A DNA stretch of 14,137 nucleotides from UBA6022 sp035704495 (GTDB lineage: Bacteria; Patescibacteriota; Saccharimonadia; Saccharimonadales; Saccharimonadaceae), in contig DASSWW010000022.1 in the NCBI GenBank assembly GCA_035704495.1, positions 1 to 14,137 of the forward strand, written 5' to 3'. The translations under genes and the position numbers were made by a program. Under the pieces are notes generated by a model that saw only the letters and a list, made by a program, of their open reading frames with translations, was not told the origin of the DNA and made no database searches. This document shows positions 1 to 5,930 of the stretch, piece after piece (the first letter of the stretch is position 1; each line of letters begins with the position of its first letter).

Positions 1-1
1 T

Positions 2-49
2 ATCGACGAACGTGGACGCCTGAGTCTATCTCTGAAAGACGTCGCGTAG
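2..49 (+). CDS. C-terminal end of an S1 RNA-binding-domain protein (partial)
   Basis: Only the last 15 codons are in the window, ending in TAG. The peptide IDERGRLSLSLKDVA matches the final beta strand of S1 domains, whose pattern is roughly (I/V)D-x-x-GR(I/L)-x-LS-x-K. Such an ending is seen in polynucleotide phosphorylase and in ribosomal protein S1-like proteins, which bind single-stranded RNA in the cytoplasm. The fragment is too short to choose between them. The frame choice rests only on this motif; the other two frames give nothing recognisable. Confidence 0.5.
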   Translation: MDERGRLSLSLKDVA

Positions 50-116
50 TACTGTAATATAAATTACGGCTAGCTACCAGATTTATGCGTAGTATAGATA
101 GGCAAGGAGGCATAAT

Positions 117-230
117 ATGTTAGCAAAATTACTTCGTTCGGCCGTGTTTATTAAATTCCTTACTTGGATAGCGCCACGGGTGTGGGCGTATATCAAAAAA
201 CGCCACGCTCGCGACAAGTCGAATGTGTAG
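117..230 (+). CDS. Small basic/hydrophobic protein, 37 residues, function unknown
   Basis: ATG at 117 follows a strong Shine-Dalgarno sequence (AAGGAGG, 104-110) by 6 nt. The reading frame runs 37 codons to TAG and is followed at once by a strong terminator, so this looks like a real short gene. The product begins MLAKLLRSAVFIKFLTW and has one hydrophobic or amphipathic helix (about residues 1-25) with interspersed Lys/Arg, then a very basic tail (KKRHARDK). That layout fits a small membrane-associated protein or a cationic peptide; no family is recognised. It lies 67 nt after the preceding stop codon and may share its transcript. It could also be a toxin-like peptide, but no antitoxin partner is visible. 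Confidence 0.6.
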   Translation: MLAKLLRSAVFIKFLTWIAPRVWAYIKKRHARDKSNV

Positions 231-247
231 AATGAGGCCATTAGTGA

Positions 248-279
248 AATAAGCGGCAATTATGCCGCTTATTTTTTAT
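248..279 (+). terminator. Strong intrinsic terminator
   Basis: The 11-bp perfect stem AATAAGCGGCA / TGCCGCTTATT closes a 4-nt loop (ATTA, 259-262), and its 3' side runs into a T tract (272-277). It ends the transcript of the 37-residue ORF and the upstream S1-domain gene. It also insulates them from the promoter that begins at 282. Confidence 0.9.
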
Positions 280-281
280 CG

Positions 282-310
282 TTGACTTTACAACATGAGC
301 ATCATATAAT
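282..310 (+). promoter_or_regulatory. Sigma-70-type promoter for the 348-2917 unit
   Basis: The -35 box TTGACT (282-287) and the perfect -10 box TATAAT (305-310) are separated by 17 nt. Transcription should start near 317, giving a leader of about 30 nt with a GGGGG(A) Shine-Dalgarno-like run (336-340), 7 nt before the ATG at 348. The next gene lies only 17 nt past the first stop codon, so both are probably transcribed from here. Confidence 0.85.
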
Positions 311-347
311 TCTGAATAAATACTGAGATACTTTTGGGGGATGTAAG

Positions 348-785
348 ATGAACTATTGGGTAAAATTAGGCATTGTTATTGGTGCGCCAGTTATTATAGT
401 GGCGTTTATTTTTTTGTATCAGGGCAGCCCTAAAGAAATTGTTGCAGTGGCAGATCAGTTTCAATCAGACAACAGTTGGCAATTAACAGATGAACGGGTT
501 GTTTCACCCGCGATTATTTGCTTTGAAGCAAACTGCCCAAGTGTACATCGGAATTGGCAGACGGACGGAATGTTGACGAAAGAAGAATTGCAGACAGTTT
601 TAAATAATTCGGGTTGGAATTTTGAAGTTGAAGGGGATTGCGTACCAGAAGAGCGTATCAGCGGCGGTGAAGGAGTTTGTGGCGCGAGTGGCACAATTCA
701 GCAGTACACCGTCGACATGCATGTAATTAGTTATTACGAAGACCGATCACGCAGCAGCGTCGTGTTGCTGGTAGATAAGCAATAA
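348..785 (+). CDS. Membrane-anchored hypothetical protein with four cysteines
   Basis: The product has 145 residues. A very short N-terminal segment and one hydrophobic helix (about residues 7-24) act as an uncleaved signal anchor, since no AxA-type cleavage site follows. The remaining 120 residues should be outside the membrane. They contain four cysteines (C58, C63, C98, C111) that could form two disulphide bonds, and an alternating strand pattern near the C-terminus ending SSVVLLVDKQ. No domain is recognised. The gene begins the transcription unit and sits 17 nt before the cutinase-like gene, so a joint role at the cell surface is plausible (for example accessory or chaperone to the secreted hydrolase), but this rests on position only. 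Confidence 0.8.
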   Translation: MNYWVKLGIVIGAPVIIVAFIFLYQGSPKEIVAVADQFQSDNSWQLTDERVVSPAIICFEANCPSVHRNWQTDGMLTKEELQTVLNNSGWNFEVEGDCVPEERISGGEGVCGASGTIQQYTVDMHVISYYEDRSRSSVVLLVDKQ

Positions 786-802
786 AATAGGGTTAATTGA
801 AT

Positions 803-2917
803 ATGAAAAATTATATATTGGTTTCAGTAGGCACTTTAATAATACTTATTTTAAGCTTTGTATTTGTTAATAAATCAGAAGCGCTAGCAATCGATTTACA
901 GTGTACGGATATTGATATTGTTTTCGCACGCGGCTCTGGACAAAAGCTACAAGACGGAGAGAACGAGCGGCTCAGGCAGCAGCTTCAGAATCGTATTCAA
1001 GCAGGTGTAACAATGAATTATTATGAGCTTGGCACCGAAACATACGGCGATGCCAAATATGGAGCAATTACCATTGGCGAATGGTGGAAAAACGGTAATG
1101 TGGTCGGTGCAAGTTTATCAGCTGGGTTAGCTAATGACTATGGTGATAGCGTCAACTCTGGAATCACTGAATTAAAAAGCTATCTAAAACAACGACATAC
1201 AAAATGTCCTGATACGCGCATTGTGCTAGGTGGCTATTCACAGGGCGCCCAAGTCATCGGCCAGTCGTTATCAGACTTGTCGACTGATATTCAATCCCAT
1301 GTTGATTTTGTGGCATTGTTTGGTGATCCAAAGCTATACCTGCCCGAAGGTGAAGGTGTATATCCCGAGGCATGTTATGGCAAAAATTTATCAGCCTGGC
1401 GGCGAGCAATCGCCAATTGTCATGTGGATAATGGATCATTAGGCGCACGAAAACCGTTTTTACCTGAATCAATGCAAGGTAAGACTGGTTTATGGTGCCA
1501 GGCAATTGATTTTGTCTGCGGTACTTCAAAATTACCTTATGATACAAGGGGGCATGGCGAATATAAATCAGTGGGCGGAGCAATTGATCAAGCAGCGATA
1601 GAAATTGCCGAACGTTTGAAACTGGTGCTACCAGGTCCGAAAGCGGTCGGGGTAGATATAGAAAAACATGTCAGCGGTATAGGAACAACTGGTATGGACG
1701 TTGTTTTTCTGCTGAACCAAACAGGTTGGACGCCCGAACGTTTTGCCCAGACAAAAGAATTTATCCAGCAGCTTGCTGATAAGATTAAACTACGGAATGG
1801 GCGTATCGCGATAGCTGGGTACGACGGTGGCCACAATTGGACGTTTCATAATTTTACCATCAAATTAAGCGATAGTTATGCTGATTTTGATTATGTATTA
1901 GGAAGGTATGAAATGTACGAATCAACCACAGACGTTAAACCGACATTGCGTTCAATTCGGAATACCCTCGAGCATTTTGAATGGCAGCAAGGTGCTATGA
2001 AATCACTCGTCGTACTGACTGATTCTGAATTTTATAATCCAGATAGTAATGGTCAGTTAACAGTTGACATGATTGCTCGGCAGGCACTCGAAATTGATCC
2101 GGTCAATATCTACCCAGTTGTCCCCGCATCTTTACAGTCTTCATTTCAGCCAATATCAGACGCCACGTCAGGACATACAATTGTGTCGAACGGTGATATT
2201 AACACTATGGTAGATACTGCCTATCAAAAAATAGTACAACGCCCTACTGCACTACTGAAAAATGTTGAATATTCAGCCCCGTCTGGTCAAGAAATTACGT
2301 TTGATGCTTCTAATTCGTACGCAGTTAACGGGACGATTGTTAAATATGAGTGGGATTTTGATGGCGATGGCATTTTTGAGGCAGTGACATCACAGCCAAC
2401 AATTAATCATGCGTACAACGGGCAGTACCGAGGAATTATGCAACTGCGTATTACGTCATCAAGCGGCACCGTCACTAACGCTTCAGCAAAAGTCAAAATT
2501 GAATTGAACTACGAAGACTATGTGCCAGCGGCACCAGGTGATTTAACGGTCACGACACAAAGCACCACAGGTAATGTCAGCACAATTAAGTTGGATTGGA
2601 CGAATGAAGACGAAAATATACAATCGTGGATCGTCAGTGCAAATGGTATACCGTTAGGTAATATTAGCAGCGCTCAGACAACAATTAATATTGCTGATGT
2701 GCAACGCGACGCAGACGTAGAATTGAGTGTTACCGGAATGCTGAGTGACGGTTCGCTAGGAGATGCCGCTACGACAACGGTTGAAGAAAAAATCGCCACC
2801 CCGCCAACACCAGAATCAGCGCATGCAAAACCAGTATCACATTGGCGGGCCTTTTTGTTTGAATTATTCCGCTGGCTGACGCCACGTTGGACGCATATTC
2901 CGTGGTGGTCAATGTAA
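803..2917 (+). CDS. Secreted cutinase-family serine hydrolase with VWA-like, PKD and FnIII-like domains
   Basis: The product has 704 residues from the ATG at 803. An in-frame TTG at 797 would add two residues, and a weak AGGG at 788-791 does not settle the start. Residues 1-29 form a signal peptide ending SEALA. A cutinase-type alpha/beta hydrolase fold follows (about 30-275), with the family opening VFARGSG, the nucleophile elbow GGYSQG (Ser146), and the Asp236 (IDFVC) and His251 expected for the triad. Next come a VWA-like domain (about 296-480, with DVVFLLNQTG in place of DxSxS), a PKD domain (about 488-570, with YEWDFDGDG), an FnIII-like domain (about 575-660) and a Trp/Phe-rich basic tail (680-704). 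Cutinase relatives in Actinobacteria cleave ester bonds in lipids and polyesters. Here the likely substrates are surface lipids or esters of a host cell, which is inference. The VWA MIDAS site is degenerate, so metal-dependent adhesion is doubtful. Confidence 0.85.
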   Translation: MKNYILVSVGTLIILILSFVFVNKSEALAIDLQCTDIDIVFARGSGQKLQDGENERLRQQLQNRIQAGVTMNYYELGTETYGDAKYGAITIGEWWKNGNVVGASLSAGLANDYGDSVNSGITELKSYLKQRHTKCPDTRIVLGGYSQGAQVIGQSLSDLSTDIQSHVDFVALFGDPKLYLPEGEGVYPEACYGKNLSAWRRAIANCHVDNGSLGARKPFLPESMQGKTGLWCQAIDFVCGTSKLPYDTRGHGEYKSVGGAIDQAAIEIAERLKLVLPGPKAVGVDIEKHVSGIGTTGMDVVFLLNQTGWTPERFAQTKEFIQQLADKIKLRNGRIAIAGYDGGHNWTFHNFTIKLSDSYADFDYVLGRYEMYESTTDVKPTLRSIRNTLEHFEWQQGAMKSLVVLTDSEFYNPDSNGQLTVDMIARQALEIDPVNIYPVVPASLQSSFQPISDATSGHTIVSNGDINTMVDTAYQKIVQRPTALLKNVEYSAPSGQEITFDASNSYAVNGTIVKYEWDFDGDGIFEAVTSQPTINHAYNGQYRGIMQLRITSSSGTVTNASAKVKIELNYEDYVPAAPGDLTVTTQSTTGNVSTIKLDWTNEDENIQSWIVSANGIPLGNISSAQTTINIADVQRDADVELSVTGMLSDGSLGDAATTTVEEKIATPPTPESAHAKPVSHWRAFLFELFRWLTPRWTHIPWWSM

Positions 2918-2946
2918 AAGTAGCTGCATAAAACAGTAGTATTCTT

Positions 2947-2952
2947 TATAAT
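2947..2952 (+). promoter_or_regulatory. -10 box for the uracil-DNA glycosylase gene
   Basis: A perfect TATAAT lies 7 nt before the ATG at 2960. No good -35 element is found at the right distance, and there is no Shine-Dalgarno sequence. If used, this promoter would start transcription at or next to the ATG and give a leaderless mRNA. Confidence 0.5.
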
Positions 2953-2959
2953 TGATTGT

Positions 2960-3526
2960 ATGGATAAGCAACAGCAACTCGACGCACTCAAGGCTAACAT
3001 TCTTGAAAAAAGTATCTGTCCTGATTTGGCGCAGCAAGCAACGCAGTTAGTGATGGGCGACGGCAGTCCCGATGCCGATATTGTTTTTATTGGTGAAGCG
3101 CCAGGTAAAAAAGAAGATGAGACCGGCAAGCCATTCGTCGGTGCATCGGGCAAATTTTTGAACGAAATGCTGGCGCAGATAGGGCTGGAACGGAGCGATA
3201 TTTATATTACGAATATCGTCAAATACCGCCCGCCAGAAAATCGCGACCCAAAACCAAGTGAAAAGGCGGCTTTTTTACCTTATTTATTGCAGCAACTTGA
3301 TATTATTCAACCCAAAGTCGTGATTACGTTGGGTCGCCACAGTATGGAATATTTTTTACCGGGACTTAAAATATCTGACGTTCACGGTCGGCCGCTTGGT
3401 GTCGAAATAGAAGGCCGGACATTTACGATTATGCCGCTGTATCACCCAGCTGCCGCATTATATAACGGCAGTCTGCGCCAGACGCTCATCGAAGATTTTA
3501 TGCGTGTACCAGAAATTATTCGGTAG
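2960..3526 (+). CDS. udg: Family 4-type uracil-DNA glycosylase, Fe-S ligands mostly lost
   Basis: The product has 188 residues, the usual size for family 4 UDGs, which remove uracil from DNA to start base-excision repair. Motif A is VFIGEAPGKKED (GEAPG at residues 45-49), followed by GKPFVGASG and ITNIVKYRPPENRDP. The catalytic-site motif HPAA is at 162-165. Family members normally bind a 4Fe-4S cluster through two N-terminal Cys (CxxC) and two more in the KCRPP region and the C-x-PYL region. Here only C20 remains: KCRPP is KYRPP (Tyr89) and the later Cys is Phe105. The fold should still work without the cluster, but that is unproven. There is no Shine-Dalgarno sequence and the start is probably leaderless. 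The 3' end overlaps the convergent metallopeptidase gene by 11 bp. Confidence 0.92.
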   Translation: MDKQQQLDALKANILEKSICPDLAQQATQLVMGDGSPDADIVFIGEAPGKKEDETGKPFVGASGKFLNEMLAQIGLERSDIYITNIVKYRPPENRDPKPSEKAAFLPYLLQQLDIIQPKVVITLGRHSMEYFLPGLKISDVHGRPLGVEIEGRTFTIMPLYHPAAALYNGSLRQTLIEDFMRVPEIIR

Positions 3527-4559
3527 CCGTAGTGTCTGGGGTATTGATGACGTCCTGCACGATATCGAGGCCCGCGAGGAAATCTTCCTCGGTATATTGA
3601 AGATTGCGTAATTTTTGATACAGACCGTCATCGACTGAGTTAATGGCACGAATAAAAGTACGTTTCGCTTCGGCCTTATGCTCGGGTTGTCTGGCTTGGC
3701 ACATCAAGTCGTACAAATCAACACCAGCTTTTTCGCTCAATAGCGAGAGAGCATGGGCAGGATACGAAGAGTTGTTATCAACTGGGGCGTAAGCTGGCCC
3801 TTCGGAGGTGTAATTGTAGTCGAAGAATCGGAGCGGTAGTTTTTTGGTGCCATTCGACCATCGTCCATGTGGCGTATTGGCGATAAATGGCGAAAACTGC
3901 TCGCGCCAACGAGCGGCTGTTTCTTCTGCAAATGCTTCTTCAAAAAACTGCCCATTCATTTTGGTCGTTAGCTGCTGGTCATTCTTTTCTAGTTTGATAA
4001 CATGCATGCCGAGGTGATTATTTATGGCGAGATCATTACTACCGTCATTATTTTTGGTGCTAAATGCTGCGATGGTGTCGCCATCATCGGCGGTGCTATG
4101 CGCAAGCTCATGCACAAGGGTAGACATCTCGAACATATACTTCAAGTCGTCATGCGGGTGATTGTATACCTTGATGTAATTGGCCCTATACAAAGAGTCG
4201 TGAGTACCTGAAAGACCTTGATAGGGTGTAGCGCGGGTTGCATCCTGCCAATACACATTACCGGTTGGTTGGACGCCTATAGTCTGCTTAACAAAGTCTC
4301 GGGCCGCTACTTCCATCGCGCGTCGTTCTGGCGTGGTATCAAGTATATCCGGGTATATATCATCAATAGATTCATTGAAGTGGTTCGCAAAGGCAAGGCG
4401 GGCCAGATGCTCGCTCTCGCTACTAAGTGGCCGTATCATCTTTTCATTGTTGGCCACATCGGGCAGTTGGTAAAAAGATATCACGTTTTCATAGGGATCA
4501 ATCAGTGGCGCTTCGGGGGTAAGAACGTTGCTGTGGGTTTCGTGATTGACGGTGTCCAT
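3516..4559 (-). CDS. HExxH zinc metallopeptidase-like protein
   Basis: The product has 347 residues with no signal peptide or membrane helix, so it is probably cytoplasmic. The central zincin motif STLVHELAHS places H150, E151 and H154 as the likely zinc ligands and catalytic base. About 55 residues on, FFEEAFAEETAARW offers acidic candidates (E207, E208, E212) for the third ligand, as in gluzincin-type peptidases. The N-terminal 45 residues are polar and probably flexible. No specific family name can be given. The ATG has no Shine-Dalgarno sequence but lies 9 nt from a good -10 box. The gene is convergent with udg (11-bp overlap) and divergent from the lipid-kinase-like gene. Confidence 0.8.
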   Translation of the reverse strand: MDTVNHETHSNVLTPEAPLIDPYENVISFYQLPDVANNEKMIRPLSSESEHLARLAFANHFNESIDDIYPDILDTTPERRAMEVAARDFVKQTIGVQPTGNVYWQDATRATPYQGLSGTHDSLYRANYIKVYNHPHDDLKYMFEMSTLVHELAHSTADDGDTIAAFSTKNNDGSNDLAINNHLGMHVIKLEKNDQQLTTKMNGQFFEEAFAEETAARWREQFSPFIANTPHGRWSNGTKKLPLRFFDYNYTSEGPAYAPVDNNSSYPAHALSLLSEKAGVDLYDLMCQARQPEHKAEAKRTFIRAINSVDDGLYQKLRNLQYTEEDFLAGLDIVQDVINTPDTTATE

Positions 4560-4568
4560 ACTACTATT

Positions 4569-4597
4569 ACTTTATCACTATTCATATGATTTGTCAA
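4569..4597 (-). promoter_or_regulatory. Promoter for the metallopeptidase gene
   Basis: Read on the minus strand, a perfect -35 TTGACA (4592-4597) is followed after 17 nt by TAAAGT (4569-4574). The start codon begins 9 nt downstream, so the 5' leader would be only about 2-3 nt. Confidence 0.6.
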
Positions 4598-4640
4598 TTA
4601 TATTTCCTTGCACTTCAGGATAGAACACAAGGTCTATATA

Positions 4641-4669
4641 TTGACTATTTTTACATAAAGTGCTATAGT
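4641..4669 (+). promoter_or_regulatory. Promoter for the diacylglycerol-kinase-like gene
   Basis: TTGACT (4641-4646) and TATAGT (4664-4669) are 17 nt apart. The ATG at 4683 lies 13 nt after the -10 box, predicting a leader of about 6-7 nt with no Shine-Dalgarno sequence. It is divergent from the metallopeptidase promoter 44 bp away. Confidence 0.75.
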
Positions 4670-4682
4670 AAATATACTTTAT

Positions 4683-5618
4683 ATGCAAAATAAAAAACAT
4701 GAACACTTATTTATTGTTTACAATCCGAACAGCACTGGCGCCGCGACGGTTGAAGAGCAGGTGTTCGACCCGCTCGACGAACAGGGTATTCGCTACGAAG
4801 TATACGACACGAAATCGCCAGATACCGAAGAGAATATTGCCGACATGCAACAGATTCCTAGTGATGCTGATGTTATTGTTGCGGCAGGTGACGGCACGGC
4901 AATGCAAATCACCAACGCCGCGCAACGTGGGAAGAAAGATTGGACCATTGGTTTTACGCCGCATGGTAATTTTAGTGACCAAGCATATACGCACGCTAGT
5001 CATCAGCACGACGTACTTGATTTGCTCAACGCCCCGACAGTCGATGTTGCTCCGATGACAATAGAAGTTGATGGTGAGTATTGGCGCCATGCGCCGTCGT
5101 ATATGACTATTGGCTGGAGTGCGATTGCAGCGAGTCAGTTTGGTGATCATGAATCTCGTGATGTCATGAAAAACACTCCGAAAGCGTTAAAATTAGCACG
5201 AAGTCTCGCACAGCTTGCAGAAAATTATTATAAAAATCGCAAAACGTTTTTGCCGCCATTTGCCGTTAATGGTGATAATCAAGACAATATGACGGATATT
5301 ATGGCGGTTAACGGTCCACGCGTCGCTGGCATTATACGCTCGCAAGATACGTATTATGACAAACCCTATTTTGGTGCGAAGGCAGATATCGATGTATCGC
5401 ATATACTACCGAACATTCCATTCGGTCTCAAGGCACTTAGTGGTCATACGCCACTTGAACGTGTTGAAAGTATGAACATTGCCTTCGAAGAAGCCGCCAG
5501 AATACCCGTGCAGACTGAGGGCGAATTTCAGTGGCTTGATGCACAAAATATTTATGTGTATAAAAATCCAAACGACAGACTGCAAATTCGTCATCCAAAA
5601 CGCACCGCTCGCGCCTAG
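4683..5618 (+). CDS. Diacylglycerol-kinase-like (DAGK catalytic domain) protein
   Basis: The product has 311 residues, the usual size of bacterial DgkB/YegS-like lipid kinases. The nucleotide-binding signature is present in order: VYNPNSTG (residues 12-19), VAAGDGTAMQ (67-74, where GGDGT is normal) and GFTPHGNFSDQA (90-101, replacing the usual P-x-GT-x-ND). Near the C-terminus PVQTEGE (275-281) matches the conserved DGE segment. These enzymes phosphorylate diacylglycerol or related lipids from ATP at the membrane face and recycle lipid in envelope synthesis. The GGDGT and GTxND deviations suggest altered substrate or metal binding, or another member of the NAD-kinase/DAGK superfamily. The gene stands alone with its own promoter; its stop codon lies 2 nt before the -35 box of rnj. 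Confidence 0.75.
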   Translation: MQNKKHEHLFIVYNPNSTGAATVEEQVFDPLDEQGIRYEVYDTKSPDTEENIADMQQIPSDADVIVAAGDGTAMQITNAAQRGKKDWTIGFTPHGNFSDQAYTHASHQHDVLDLLNAPTVDVAPMTIEVDGEYWRHAPSYMTIGWSAIAASQFGDHESRDVMKNTPKALKLARSLAQLAENYYKNRKTFLPPFAVNGDNQDNMTDIMAVNGPRVAGIIRSQDTYYDKPYFGAKADIDVSHILPNIPFGLKALSGHTPLERVESMNIAFEEAARIPVQTEGEFQWLDAQNIYVYKNPNDRLQIRHPKRTARA

Positions 5619-5619
5619 C

Positions 5620-5648
5620 TTGCGTATCCGATAGAATTTTGCTATACT
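5620..5648 (+). promoter_or_regulatory. Promoter for rnj
   Basis: TTGCGT (5620-5625) and TATACT (5643-5648) are 17 nt apart. Transcription from about 5655 would give a leader of about 275 nt, unusually long for this window, that contains the hairpin at 5739-5897. Confidence 0.7.
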
Positions 5649-5738
5649 AAAGTTACTTACAGAGGGGAAATTACAGATTTAGGCAGACATTTGCTACCCA
5701 CATCCTCTTACTCGTATTTATTTATGCAACATTACATA

Positions 5739-5897
5739 GGCTCCTTAACACAATAACTTCATCGCAAAAATTGCTTTTCTTGGCTGTAAAAATGATTGTC
5801 GCGCGTCGACATACATAACGTATGCCTCCTTGCGTCGCACATTTTTCGCTCGAGAAAATTCGATTTTTACTAGATGAAGTCATTATGCTAAGGAACC
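5739..5897. repeat. 159-nt near-palindromic hairpin in the rnj leader
   Basis: Arms 5739-5763 and 5873-5897 pair over 25 positions with only four mismatches. Inside, 5764-5771 pairs with 5863-5870 (7/8), 5788-5794 pairs with 5840-5846 (AAAAATG/CATTTTT), and the tip is CATAC/GTATG (5810-5814/5820-5824). The whole stretch can therefore fold as one long interrupted hairpin. In a plus-strand transcript all four outer mismatches are A-C; in a minus-strand transcript all four become G-U pairs. It may be a cis-regulatory leader structure of the RNase J mRNA, an antisense small RNA, or a MITE-like element. The rest of 5619-5930 holds only the promoter and the ribosome binding site. Confidence 0.75.
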
Positions 5898-5930
5898 TTA
5901 TTTCAATAAACAAAAGGAGAAATAACATAT

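Noticed and set aside
2674..3153. Reverse-strand 159-codon open frame across the end of the cutinase gene and the start of udg
   Set aside because: It crosses two strongly supported genes and the intergenic region, has no ribosome binding site, and its product is low-complexity Ser/Cys-rich without a recognisable fold.
4707..5150. Reverse-strand 147-codon frame inside the lipid-kinase-like gene
   Set aside because: It mirrors a gene with clear motifs and has no domain of its own.
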